DNA of 64,000 bases from Leptolyngbyaceae cyanobacterium CSU_1_3 (GCA_012034655.1 JAAUOZ010000001.1:23600-87599), one strand, 5' to 3'. Shown: positions 10,401 to 18,143, counted from the first letter of the stretch. The notes: generated by a model from the letters alone, not told the origin. Made by a program: numbers and translations.

Positions 10401-11312
10401 TGGTATGCAGCTAAAGCATTGGGTAAAATTGATCCAGGTAATGAGACGGCAATTAAGACACTGGTGCAGATAGTCGAAACAACTGAGTATGATTATAATT
10501 ATCTGGGCGCTGCTTACGGCTTAGGCAAAATTGATCCAGGTAATGAGATAGCAATTCAGTCATTGGTATGGTTAGTAGAAACACTTGAGAATAAAAATGA
10601 AAATGAATCCTTACAAACGATAGCAGCTTGCAATTTAAGTGAAATTGCTTCTGGAAATGAGACCGCAATTCGAGCGCTAGTGGATGTGTTAGAGAGGACT
10701 CAAGATGAACATAACAGGTGGTTGGCAGTCAAAGGGTTGTACAAAGCTGGCTCAAACTATGAGGATTTAATTTACCCACTAGTGCAAATAGTTGAAAGAA
10801 CTAAGCTCAAGGATACTCAGATTAAAACGCCAGCCTATAAAGAAGCAGTTGATATGTTGAGCAGTATTGGCATTGGCAATGAGACAGCAATTCAAGAATT
10901 TGCACGTATGCTGAGAACTAAGAAGAATTATGATATCTATAGGAGAGCACTGGAGAATTTGGAGAACATTGGTATTGGAAATGAAGCGGCAATTCATGCA
11001 ATACTTCAGTTTTTAATAAAAGTTCCCTCTGGTACTTCTCTTAGTGAGCTTGCAATAGACACTCTAAATAAGATAATCATTAGGGGTGAAAATGTAAACT
11101 CAGCCTTATTGCAATTCATCAAACACTACAACGAATCTATCAAAGCGAACCTAGATGTTCGAGAAGTCTATGAAGTAATGATGACATCTGCGGACATTCT
11201 TTCCTATAAAGATTTTTGGCAGGCATTTAATTCATCCCCATCTATGCTGTGGATGTTTGGCAGATCTTCGCACTTTTTGGACAACCTATGGAAAGGGAGA
11301 TTTGATTTGTAG
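7443..11312 (+). CDS. NACHT-domain STAND ATPase with HEAT-like repeats and RHIM-like N-terminal motif
   Basis: This is a 1289-residue protein. Residues 41-60 (IQIGKYNTVIGEGKNITIGD) look like a RHIM/BASS amyloid signalling motif. The NACHT domain spans about 190-360, with Walker A GEPGAGKTT at 197-205 and Walker B WLLLDGLDEM at 275-284. A helical winged-helix-like region follows, then from about 690 to 1200 there is a solenoid of HEAT-like units sharing the G-N-E-T-A-I pattern. This is the NLR-like plan: repeats sense a ligand, NACHT oligomerises, and the N-terminal motif recruits an effector. The caspase-like gene at 13072 is the obvious candidate. The C-terminal domain is unrecognised. No strong ribosome-binding site is visible. 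Confidence 0.85.
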   Translation: MPTPKEILSLVENALKQTEGDRSALECWRQTEDGQKVIQYIQIGKYNTVIGEGKNITIGDQLDRSLLEEIRDLLLKQVPSPPLDINWQEVSHRRLSEQRLQLTTNPMTRGEDVDYQVEHVFVPLGLVERKKIPRRKRDVLPERGSELYQEGGNEGTDADLAEEIEVTQRFEHEEFLEQVLRQRKSPKSQGSRIAIIGEPGAGKTTLLQQIAGWICTTFPESIVIWVSLADLQGNTIEYYLEKIWLKSIIREAGGAENSVADERNFADQFQRGQVWLLLDGLDEMQSPANSLSEIQRQIQEGGWVRQARLILTCRLNLWDGNYNTLAGFDTYRTLDFSYPAQVEQFIQQWFAPRKKKDLGQALCSALTEPGKERIRDLVKNPLRLTLLCFSWYLQQGRLPETQAELYQRSIDRFYEWKQEQFPTTSMQRASLNQALAELSRQAIDDTDDRQQTRFRLRYDFIRHHLDKPLLDGQKTLLDLALEIGWLNQVGVDADDPEQRVYAFFHPTFEEYFAALSISDEKFFFNPIPKKPMGKEAIYRIFEPQWRQVFLLWLGRKDEMLRPQKEALIKSLLTFRDRCGGFYSDRAFLLAAIGISEFRDCSFSNQIVKQLLHWKFGNFNFLVRNWLLLINPGRVTVRRKYAEGVFKNTDSQKMIQALISLLRKMESTLTHSSKTIIQKVIQICRQELNFNRNLYMYHEVAESLGKLSPDKENAILAIKCLLENTGERKSRIRGIRTEAVKSLEVIGENNKNAIETLESILKTTRDYDTVKNVSESLGKISSGDETAIQSLAWLLEVTKDKPILALTKSWYETAIQSLRRFLEVLEITQNKSTFIDRPWNKSLTRHIRLIAAQSLGKIGTGNETAIAELLQILRNSQDKEIHFQAFDSLSKIALGNETVIRALINLIDETHDENICLRAIFTLNQIGTGNEMAIRSLVQFMKMTEDENFPSRSWYVADSLGKIGTHNEIAIQSLLQLIKEVQDENIRWYAAKALGKIDPGNETAIKTLVQIVETTEYDYNYLGAAYGLGKIDPGNEIAIQSLVWLVETLENKNENESLQTIAACNLSEIASGNETAIRALVDVLERTQDEHNRWLAVKGLYKAGSNYEDLIYPLVQIVERTKLKDTQIKTPAYKEAVDMLSSIGIGNETAIQEFARMLRTKKNYDIYRRALENLENIGIGNEAAIHAILQFLIKVPSGTSLSELAIDTLNKIIIRGENVNSALLQFIKHYNESIKANLDVREVYEVMMTSADILSYKDFWQAFNSSPSMLWMFGRSSHFLDNLWKGRFDL

Positions 11313-11349
11313 AAATGGTTTATCAGGGTAATCGCGAGTAAAGTTAACT

Positions 11350-12453
11350 CTAGCTTATAGATGTCATAACATCTACCTGCATCAAACGAGCCAGTTGCTT
11401 ACCCCCTATATAAAATGACTCGACAGCTTTAATCTCATTGTCTTCCAAATACTCCAGCGGTTTACCTTGCTCCGAAAGTTCTTTTACGGTATCGTAATAT
11501 TGCATCATGTAATCAACGTGTTTATCATGTAACTGTCGCAGATACCGAATTTCAGAGGCCGTTACCCCTAAGCTTTTAATTGCTCCTGCCATCTGAACAC
11601 AATACTGATCTACATCCGCTTCTAACTTTTGTACTTCAGTAAGTTGTCTAGCTACTTCTTTCCTCTGATTGACTAGACCAATAGCCAATTTGATTCCAAA
11701 TATCAAGCCCAGAAAGCCAACTTGCATCACATTATTGGTATTAGAGAAACCACCACGATTTAAAATATCTGAAATAATTCTTCCGATTTGCTGTGATGAA
11801 TTACCCATAGAGGATAGTGAATCACTTACCGGTGTATACAATGATTCTCGTATGTGCTTAGGCTGCATTGATACAGGGAAAGTATAATTCTCTGCTACCT
11901 CAAGACCCTTTGGCTTGGGTATCTTATCTTCTATAAGGGAAAGCTTTTCCTTAAATGGTCGAATAGCTGTTTCGTAATCTTTCATTACCCCCTTATGTAA
12001 TTTTTCTCGATAGACACGAAGCTGGTCTACGTCATCATTGACAACCATTACTGAGTCGTCAAGTGCTGACTTTGCCACCTCATAACGCTTCTGGATAGCT
12101 GCCGCCCACCGAACAGGGTTTTTTCTGTGAGCAGAGTCACTAAGATCTTCTAAATCAGTAGAAAGATCAAAAGTGAAAAGGTTAGGACGATTTCGTGCTT
12201 CGACAAGTGCTCTTTGGCGCTCAACAATTGCTCTTTCCTGTGCTTCGATGATTGCTTTTTGGCGTGCTTCTTCTTGGCGTTTCTTTTCAGCTTTCTTTCT
12301 CTGATTTTCTGAATATAAAATTAAAGCTATTATTGCTGATGTGACTATAGCCCAGAAGAAAGCTGAGGAGGAGCCAAGTAGAATTCCAATAAGACATATC
12401 AGCAAAATAACTGCCAATATAAATAAGCCGAAATATGTTAAGCATCCCCTCAT
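11350..12453 (-). CDS. Membrane-anchored coiled-coil protein, unknown
   Basis: This is a 367-residue protein starting with two adjacent hydrophobic segments (about residues 5-26 and 30-46), then a strongly charged coiled coil rich in K, E, R, Q and A (about 50-95), and a mostly helical C-terminal domain with a third hydrophobic patch near 245-262 (VMQVGFLGLIFGIKLAIGLV). I do not recognise the family. It converges on the NACHT gene (37 bp apart) and is on the same strand as the caspase gene, so it may be part of the same defence cassette, possibly as a membrane target or partner. This role is inferred only. Confidence 0.5.
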   Translation of the reverse strand: MRGCLTYFGLFILAVILLICLIGILLGSSSAFFWAIVTSAIIALILYSENQRKKAEKKRQEEARQKAIIEAQERAIVERQRALVEARNRPNLFTFDLSTDLEDLSDSAHRKNPVRWAAAIQKRYEVAKSALDDSVMVVNDDVDQLRVYREKLHKGVMKDYETAIRPFKEKLSLIEDKIPKPKGLEVAENYTFPVSMQPKHIRESLYTPVSDSLSSMGNSSQQIGRIISDILNRGGFSNTNNVMQVGFLGLIFGIKLAIGLVNQRKEVARQLTEVQKLEADVDQYCVQMAGAIKSLGVTASEIRYLRQLHDKHVDYMMQYYDTVKELSEQGKPLEYLEDNEIKAVESFYIGGKQLARLMQVDVMTSIS

Positions 12454-12570
12454 TTCTAGTTACTCCAAACTGTCTGTTGTGAAGCTAAAGTCTTTAAAGG
12501 AGTCTAAAGAAGTCTATTGTTGTCAGATCTAAAATTTGTTTGGAATTAATATAAACTAAATATATAAAGA

Positions 12571-13032
12571 CTACTCAATCTCCTTGATTTTGAATGCAGT
12601 GCCCCCAGAATTTACTTGATTCAATTTATTAACAATTAGACTGACTCTCCCTTCCAGTCTTTTAGCTACTCGATCATGAAACTTATCAGCAAATTCATAC
12701 TGTCCCTTTCTGATAAGCTCTTGTACAGCATCCATTGTTCCTTCAACAAAAACTTTTAGTCTATCTATATCAGCTAACAAATCCTTCTCAAACATATCTA
12801 GCTGATGTGAGAGTTCGGTCATCTCTTTATCAGCGATCGTTCTAATCTCAAGTCTTTTTGTTTCTTCTTGTTCTACAACTACTCTGCATTCTTCTACAGC
12901 TCTCTTGTACTCTATAATTTCGGAAGATAAATTCATTGCATGGTGCAACAATCCAGCATAGTGAACAATATCTGGAACTGGTGAAATATCCAAAAACTGG
13001 TTGTTAGATATACGTTGAATTTGTTCATCCAT
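12571..13032 (-). CDS. Coiled-coil protein between caspase and membrane protein genes
   Basis: This is a 153-residue, almost entirely helical protein with heptad-like spacing through residues 35-130 (for example EYKRAVEECRVVVEQEETKRLEIR) and no hydrophobic segment. No enzymatic motif is seen and the family is not recognised. The gene starts 39 bp downstream of the caspase stop, on the same strand, and is followed 117 bp later by the membrane-anchored coiled-coil gene, so the three are probably co-transcribed. A scaffold or adaptor role in the caspase cassette is possible but not shown. Confidence 0.5.
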   Translation of the reverse strand: MDEQIQRISNNQFLDISPVPDIVHYAGLLHHAMNLSSEIIEYKRAVEECRVVVEQEETKRLEIRTIADKEMTELSHQLDMFEKDLLADIDRLKVFVEGTMDAVQELIRKGQYEFADKFHDRVAKRLEGRVSLIVNKLNQVNSGGTAFKIKEIE

Positions 13033-13071
13033 GACTTTGCTTTTTTTTTAGATACTAGAATGAGTTCTTAA

Positions 13072-14046
13072 TTACTTGCTGATAGTATCGCCAATGTGAA
13101 TTCCCTCAGCTTTCTGAATATTCGTTATGTACTTGCCATGCTGATGGATCACCTGGGCGATTTGATTGATTTTCTCTACAGCTTGAGGCTTTACTTCTTC
13201 CCAACCTTTACTGGGTAAACCTTTACCACCTAGAAGTTTTGCAATGATAAAGTCTTCAGTTCCCATGTCAAACCAAGGATTCTGTTCAGCACTGTAGAGC
13301 TGTCTGGCACTTTCAGGGACAGCTTTACCCAAATAGTGCATCAGGTTTGAAACGCGCACTTCAGTATCTCCTGGCTTATTGTCTGCTCCTTGCAACGCCT
13401 CAAGTAAGTGGTAAGTATAAATACTGCTAGACTCATCTTTAATCCAAGATTTTTGCTCACCCTTAGATGAGGTGAATACAACCCTGCCTTTTCCCTGCTT
13501 TAAAGCATCAACCAACCCTTTTGATTCCGAAGGTGCCGCTTCTGCAAATCCCTGTGGCAGATTGGAAGGAGCAGCAGCTTTACCCTCCTTAGAAGTTGCC
13601 ATCCCTGCGGCATGACAGCAATCTAAGATGACTAGTAATCTGTCAGGTTGTATTTGCCGCAAGGCATTGGTAAAGTCTTCAGATGACAAGGCAGAACCCG
13701 ACATATTGAATGGATCGATGTCGTGTTGCAATAAGTAGTAATGATTGCTAGATGTTTCTAACCACCCATGTCCAGAGTAATAGACCAATACAGTAGCTTC
13801 TGAATCAGCTTCCACTTTTGTTTTTAGCCAGTTCAAGCCATCTAAAATTGCAGAACGAGTTGCCTGCTTATCATTCAACACCCGAACGTGATCTTCATTA
13901 TCAGGATAGGCACACAGATCAGGATCAACCAGGGCAGCATGTAAGGCTTGAGTATCCTTCACAGTGACCGGGAGGGATAGTTTCGGATAGGCTGATTCGC
14001 CAACTCCAATCAATAATGCGTAACCATGATCAAACGTTTCAGCCAT
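13072..14046 (-). CDS. Caspase-like (C14/metacaspase) protease with C-terminal BASS-like motif
   Basis: This is a 324-residue protein. The caspase p20-like fold is clear: ALLIGVGESAYPKLSLP at the start, catalytic His93 in YYSGHGW, and catalytic Cys144 in LLVILDCCHAAG. The p20/p10 part ends near residue 265. The last 21 residues contain GKYITNIQKAEGIHIGD (304-320), which aligns with the N-terminal motif of the NACHT protein in 9 of 17 positions. Such proteases act in regulated bacterial cell death; activation would come from co-assembly with the NACHT protein. It heads a three-gene minus-strand unit. Confidence 0.85.
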   Translation of the reverse strand: MAETFDHGYALLIGVGESAYPKLSLPVTVKDTQALHAALVDPDLCAYPDNEDHVRVLNDKQATRSAILDGLNWLKTKVEADSEATVLVYYSGHGWLETSSNHYYLLQHDIDPFNMSGSALSSEDFTNALRQIQPDRLLVILDCCHAAGMATSKEGKAAAPSNLPQGFAEAAPSESKGLVDALKQGKGRVVFTSSKGEQKSWIKDESSSIYTYHLLEALQGADNKPGDTEVRVSNLMHYLGKAVPESARQLYSAEQNPWFDMGTEDFIIAKLLGGKGLPSKGWEEVKPQAVEKINQIAQVIHQHGKYITNIQKAEGIHIGDTISK

Positions 14047-14488
14047 ATCAATGACTCCTCATTGGTTGATTAAGCCTCATACTGACCAGTAAGAAAGTAA
14101 GCTGAGAACGTTTAGTAGACAGGGAATTAACACTTTTTCTATTGAAACCTTGCTTTTAGCCGCACCAAGAAATTTTTACATATCTCAATCTTTATTTAAA
14201 TCTCTTTATTAAATATGGTCACTAAATTAAAGAATTATATTATCTATTGACAAAACACTGCTGGCTAATGAGAATCTAGCCGATTCTACCTAAACCGAAG
14301 ATAAGTCGCGATCGCAGCGGTTCCTCAGCAAACTGTACACTGAGCCATCTAATCCGCCTATCCTGCTGATTAAGCATTCCTGCGATTGACTTAGGGAATA
14401 GACCTTGCTAAAACTTCAGTTTTTTATTCCCTAAGTTTACTTCAGAGCTATCGCTCCACTGCTTTCAAATCTTTAATCTCTGAGCAAT
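14047..14488. other. Divergent intergenic region with 12-bp perfect inverted repeat
   Basis: This 442-bp gap lies between the caspase gene (minus) and the plus-strand block starting at 14489. The first half is AT-rich and must hold the caspase promoter. A perfect inverted repeat has arms ACTTAGGGAATA (14389-14400) and TATTCCCTAAGT (14425-14436). Inside its loop is a smaller hairpin, AAAACT/AGTTTT, followed by a T-run. No open frame is convincing. Confidence 0.5.
14389..14436. repeat. Perfect 12-bp inverted repeat with nested hairpin
   Basis: Arms ACTTAGGGAATA and TATTCCCTAAGT are exact complements separated by 24 bp. The spacer includes AAAACTTCAGTTTT, itself a hairpin, followed by T residues, so the transcript of either strand could fold. 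It lies about 53 bp upstream of the first gene of the plus-strand block, which fits an operator or attenuator better than a terminator, since no plus-strand gene ends nearby. Confidence 0.5.
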
Positions 14489-14929
14489 ATGGAGTACTAC
14501 CTCAACTTCAACCTGGTCGGCGAACCGCACCGCTTTCATGTAAGTCTTCCCTGGAGCAACCTCCACACCGTAAACTTCAATGCTGTTGACGCGCATCTGA
14601 AAAGTGTGGTGCCAGAAGCAATATACGATCGCACTCGCAAGCTTAAACCCAGCGAGCATACCCCGGAGCCTGAAAGTATCGATTTTCATCATTGGCTCCG
14701 ACAAGCACAAACCAATACAGGCACTGCCATGAACCCGTATCAACAAGAACTTACCAAGTTGGTTGGCGGTCAGGTTCACCAGGCTGGACTCACTCAGGAT
14801 GGCTACCCTTACCTAATTGTGAAGCAACCAGCTTCAGAGACGTTCTTTTATGTGATCGCCCAGGCAAATCCAGAGGGCACCAGTATTGGGTTTCTGCATA
14901 TCACCGAGCGAACAAGAAACATCACCTGA
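14489..14929 (+). CDS. Hypothetical protein at head of PP-loop/PRTRC block
   Basis: This is a 146-residue protein of unknown family. The N-terminal half has alternating beta-like segments (YYLNFNLVGEPHRFHVSLPW), and the second half contains a compact alpha/beta stretch (YPYLIVKQPASETFFYVIAQANPEGTSIGFLHI). There is no membrane segment or enzymatic motif. A smaller minus-strand frame overlaps it, but its codon pattern and position at the head of the plus-strand series favour this one. A terminator-like hairpin follows its stop, so it may be a separate transcript from the PP-loop gene. Confidence 0.5.
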   Translation: MEYYLNFNLVGEPHRFHVSLPWSNLHTVNFNAVDAHLKSVVPEAIYDRTRKLKPSEHTPEPESIDFHHWLRQAQTNTGTAMNPYQQELTKLVGGQVHQAGLTQDGYPYLIVKQPASETFFYVIAQANPEGTSIGFLHITERTRNIT

Positions 14930-14936
14930 GAACACC

Positions 14937-14987
14937 AAAATCCTTTCCTACTAACTCCTTCAGGCACTGAACTGGAGGATTTTTTTA
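14937..14987 (+). terminator. Terminator-like hairpin with T-run
   Basis: Arms AAAATCCT and AGGATTTT enclose an inner hairpin TTCAG-gca-CTGAA and are followed by a run of T. It starts 8 bp after the stop of the 14489-14929 gene and ends 11 bp before the PP-loop gene, consistent with termination or attenuation between them. Confidence 0.5.
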
Positions 14988-14997
14988 TCTCTACGCT

Positions 14998-16098
14998 ATG
15001 ACTCCTCAATTGCATCTGCTTAATTGGGGCATGGGAGTCGAGAGCACAGCAATCCTCGTGCGTTGGCTGCTGGAGCCTCAGTCTCGTCCCTTCAATGACT
15101 TCCACAATCTGATTGTGCTAGCCGCGCAAACTGGTGATGAGATGAATGAAACCAAATACCTTTGTGAAACTCATCTCTTTCCAGTAATGCGGGAACACCA
15201 AGTTCGATTGGTGCAGGTTGCCAAAGCCTCTGCCAGTAAACTGGATGGCTACATCATTCTCAGTGATACTCGCCAGCCCTATGAGCTGCACACCGAAGGA
15301 TACTTTCCCCTCAGCCGTGATTTACTCCAGTCTGGAACGGTGCCTCGGTTGGGGCGACCTCATATCTGTGCCCAACGCTGGAAGGGAGAGGTGCTTGATG
15401 CCTGGATCTCAGACCACATCACAGAAGCCTTTGGTCCCTATTTGGGCTACAACGCCGATGAAATCAAGCGGGCTGGTAAGGCTGACGGCTATACCTGCCA
15501 GGGACACCAGTTTCTCTATCCGCTCATCGAATGGGGATGGACAAGAGACGACTGCACTGAATATCTCTATCGCACTCTGGGAGTTCTTTGGAGAAAATCA
15601 GCTTGTAGCTATTGCCCGTTTCAACAAAAGCAAGCTGCGATCGCTCGCTACGATCGTGATCCCAAAGCCGCAGGATTCACGCTGCTGATGGAAATGAACG
15701 CCCTAGCGTTTAACCCCCGAATGCACTTATTCTCATCAGGCACTGCTTACGACCTGATAGCAAAAAGTGGTAATCAGGCTGCCTTTGATGAATTAGAGCA
15801 GCTATTACAGCAATTACAGTGGGCAATCTATCACGTGCAACGCACTTACAAACAATTGATTGGGAAGAATGGCAAGCCCTACGTCAACTCCGATCGCAAC
15901 GTGGTTCTCGTTGATGAAGGCAAGAAAGCTCAGATGGAATCTAAGTTAGAAGTGATTTGCCAACGTCATCATGCCCCAATAGAAAACCTGTACGGCAAAA
16001 GATGTTATCGCTATCAACGGCAAGAAGGCGTTTATCCAGCTTTCGAGGAATTTTATGTCGTTGCTCCCAAGCTGGCAAAAACAAATGCCGTAACCTGA
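14998..16098 (+). CDS. PP-loop ATP pyrophosphatase, PAPS reductase-like (C-terminus probably frameshifted)
   Basis: This is a 366-residue adenine-nucleotide alpha-hydrolase-fold protein. NWGMGVESTAIL at residues 9-20 is a PP-loop variant, LAAQTGDEMNET fits the second strand motif of PAPS reductase/DndC-type enzymes, and CSYCPFQ near 204 plus HICAQRW near 122 supply cysteines for a metal or Fe-S site. The substrate is unknown; relatives act in sulphur transfer and base modification. After the stop, another frame continues as RNLKAFEQNW... and ends QLTLFVP at 16172, a typical-looking tail. Adding one A to the A5 run at 16077-16081 would join it, giving about 391 residues. Confidence 0.7.
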   Translation: MTPQLHLLNWGMGVESTAILVRWLLEPQSRPFNDFHNLIVLAAQTGDEMNETKYLCETHLFPVMREHQVRLVQVAKASASKLDGYIILSDTRQPYELHTEGYFPLSRDLLQSGTVPRLGRPHICAQRWKGEVLDAWISDHITEAFGPYLGYNADEIKRAGKADGYTCQGHQFLYPLIEWGWTRDDCTEYLYRTLGVLWRKSACSYCPFQQKQAAIARYDRDPKAAGFTLLMEMNALAFNPRMHLFSSGTAYDLIAKSGNQAAFDELEQLLQQLQWAIYHVQRTYKQLIGKNGKPYVNSDRNVVLVDEGKKAQMESKLEVICQRHHAPIENLYGKRCYRYQRQEGVYPAFEEFYVVAPKLAKTNAVT

Positions 16099-16292
16099 AA
16101 GCCTTTGAGCAAAATTGGAGAGAACTGACAGGACCCGCTAAACCTGTTCAATTGACTCTCTTTGTTCCCTAACCCAAGCATAGACAAGATAGCTGCGATC
16201 TCGATAGAGCTTCCGCTCCAGACAATGTAGGCGGGCTGACAACCTTAAGCAGGTTTACATGCCCTCGCCTGTTCACCAACATGGAGCGGTCT

Positions 16293-16577
16293 ATGTCTGA
16301 ATCACTAAACTCAAATTCTCCAACTTTCGTGGTGGTTAAGGTCGATGAACCTTTACCGTGGTCAGAGCAGGAGACCTTCTACCCCATTTTGCCAACAGAA
16401 GAACCCCACACCTACGGTACGCTTCAGCGTGCAGCGGAACTGGTTGCCTCGTTGATTGAGGACTTTGGTTACACCACCCAAAATACTCGGATTTATCGAC
16501 TCGTGCCTGTTGCTGACGAAGACACGTTGCCACTCATTCAAAGCGCTCTGACGACTCTACAACAAGACAGTGAGTAG
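16293..16577 (+). CDS. Small hypothetical protein
   Basis: This is a 94-residue acidic protein not recognised. It begins at ATG 16293, six bases after a GGAG ribosome-binding site; an in-frame ATG at 16281 lies upstream of that site and is less likely. The predicted fold is alpha/beta with a helix at about residues 42-62 (GTLQRAAELVASLIEDFGY). It lies between the PP-loop gene and the TGT/DpdA-like gene, 48 bp before the latter, and may be co-transcribed with them. No motif suggests an activity. Confidence 0.5.
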   Translation: MSESLNSNSPTFVVVKVDEPLPWSEQETFYPILPTEEPHTYGTLQRAAELVASLIEDFGYTTQNTRIYRLVPVADEDTLPLIQSALTTLQQDSE

Positions 16578-16624
16578 CTCATGTTTTTTACTTCAGTGGA
16601 CTTTCTGAGATTAATGATGCCCTC

Positions 16625-17215
16625 ATGTTGAAACGGGCTAGCGTGAATCAAGTTTTGGTGAATCCAACAAAAATTCATCTGAGTCAGGGTTTTCTAAAGG
16701 TAGCTTTAGATTCTAATGCTTACTATCACTTTAGGTACGGCGGTACGCTTGACGTAATTCGATACATGGAAATTGCAGTGTCAGGAAACTATGCCTGGAT
16801 CAGTGCTCCAGATGTGATTGGCGATCCGGAGACGACGTATCAGAATTGGCTGACGGCTCGTCGATGGCTTAAGCAAAACTTTGAGTCTTCTCCGGTGAGA
16901 ATGATTCCGGTATGGGGATGGGACACACCCAAGAAATTTCTGAATCACTACCTGCAACATAGCCGGATTGTGGGCATTGGTGGATTGGTAATGCTCATGC
17001 GTCAGGGTAAATCCAAAAACTTAGAGGAACGGGCGATCGCCTACAAAATGCTGCGTCAATTGAAAGCCCTCTGCCAGCAATATCCTCAATGGTTTCACAT
17101 TTATGGGTGCAATTGGACGGTCGCCCTCAATCCTCTTCGGAGCTTGGCTTACAGTACAGACAGTAGCCTTGCCTGGGATGGTGCCCGCTATGGATTGATT
17201 ATTCTATACCCGTAA
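16625..17215 (+). CDS. TGT/DpdA-like TIM-barrel protein, C-terminus probably frameshifted
   Basis: This is a 196-residue protein resembling the tRNA-guanine transglycosylase/DpdA fold: ALDSNAYYHFRYGG and WISAPDVIGDPETTYQNW give the Asp-containing strand ends, and GIGGLVML is another barrel strand. Known relatives swap guanine for a 7-deazaguanine in tRNA or DNA; the substrate here is unknown. Immediately after TAA 17215 another frame continues as FYTRNGKLIRTPAWELEFEG and ends at 17324 with Cys-x-x-Cys. Removing one base near 17201 fuses the frames into about 232 residues. A PP-loop enzyme lies just upstream, as in some base-modification loci. Confidence 0.55.
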   Translation: MLKRASVNQVLVNPTKIHLSQGFLKVALDSNAYYHFRYGGTLDVIRYMEIAVSGNYAWISAPDVIGDPETTYQNWLTARRWLKQNFESSPVRMIPVWGWDTPKKFLNHYLQHSRIVGIGGLVMLMRQGKSKNLEERAIAYKMLRQLKALCQQYPQWFHIYGCNWTVALNPLRSLAYSTDSSLAWDGARYGLIILYP

Positions 17216-17369
17216 CGGTAAACTAATTCGCACACCTGCCTGGGAATTAGAGTTTGAGGGAAACCGGGAAGCTCGGTGCATTGCGTGTGCTAAAAACATT
17301 CGACGGTTTATGGCGAAGAGGTAGGGCGCTATCGCGCTGGTTCATGCAGTGTGATCAAGGCTACCCTCT

Positions 17370-17546
17370 ATGCAAACTCTAACAACCAGTTCTACTAACG
17401 ACTCAACGCCACTGACAATCACTCATCTTGATCTATCTCTTGAATCCGATCAATCCTCAGAAGAAGACATGAATCCAGGCACTCTGATGATTTTGGCAGA
17501 CATTGAAGCAGAACGAGACTACTACGAATCTTGCGGGAGGTGGTAA
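17370..17546 (+). CDS. Small ORF upstream of Gp157-like gene
   Basis: This is a 58-codon frame with ATG 17370 preceded by AAGG at spacing about 9. The product is acidic and Ser/Thr-rich at the start with a C-terminal helix (MILADIEAERDYYESCGRW). Its stop lies 2 bp before the ATG of the Gp157-like gene, and the GGGAGG ribosome-binding site of that gene lies inside its end, so the two are translationally linked. No homolog is recognised. Confidence 0.45.
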   Translation: MQTLTTSSTNDSTPLTITHLDLSLESDQSSEEDMNPGTLMILADIEAERDYYESCGRW

Positions 17547-17548
17547 TC

Positions 17549-18133
17549 ATGACCTTCCCTCTAGCTCAACAATCTTTAGTAGGACTTTCACAAGCAGCGG
17601 CGGAGCTTTGGGATCTGCTGACCCACTCGCAAACAGCCGAGGAAGAAGCTGAACTGCTCGCAGCAATTTGGGAAACTCAGGAAGCACAAGAAGACGCGAT
17701 CGATCTTCACGCTGAACTCGCATTTCAGCTTGATGCTGAGATTGCAGGGATCAAACAGCGCCTGGAACACCTAAAAGCCATACATCAAGCGGCACTCGAT
17801 CGCTTGGAACGATGGCGACAGGCACTTGACCAGAGCATTCTGGATCAGAACATAGCGGGAGGGCTACCCGATGAAGTCATCGGTCATTCACTCCGCATCA
17901 CCATTCGTGAAAACCCTCCCAGTTGTGAGCTACTAGTGGATGCCGAGGAATTGCCCGATGAGTTCCGCAAAAAGAAAACTGCTTACTCGGCTGACAAGAA
18001 AGCAATCATCGCTGCCTGGAAGAAAGGAATTCCGGTCGATGGCACTCATATTGAACGCAGGCGGCGCGTCATTTATTCACTGACCGCCACAGCGATTCAA
18101 GATTTCAAAAACTCACTGTTGTCAGAGCAGTAA
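17549..18133 (+). CDS. Siphovirus Gp157-like protein
   Basis: This is a 194-residue helical protein. The order (long helix pair about residues 15-100, then a beta stretch HSLRITIRENPPSCELL, then ELPDEFRKKKTAYSADKKAIIAAWKKG and a closing strand) is the pattern of the phage Gp157 family, implicated in phage resistance in streptococcal phage but biochemically uncharacterised. ATG 17549 is chosen because GGGAGG lies 8 bases upstream; a TTG at 17531 lies before it. It is followed by a strong intrinsic terminator, so it closes this transcript before the PRTRC module. Confidence 0.7.
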   Translation: MTFPLAQQSLVGLSQAAAELWDLLTHSQTAEEEAELLAAIWETQEAQEDAIDLHAELAFQLDAEIAGIKQRLEHLKAIHQAALDRLERWRQALDQSILDQNIAGGLPDEVIGHSLRITIRENPPSCELLVDAEELPDEFRKKKTAYSADKKAIIAAWKKGIPVDGTHIERRRRVIYSLTATAIQDFKNSLLSEQ

Positions 18134-18143
18134 ACTTTACCGC

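Noticed and set aside
15957..16172. Separate 71-codon ORF after the PP-loop gene
   Set aside because: Only its last half looks coding, and that part continues the PP-loop protein after a one-base shift.
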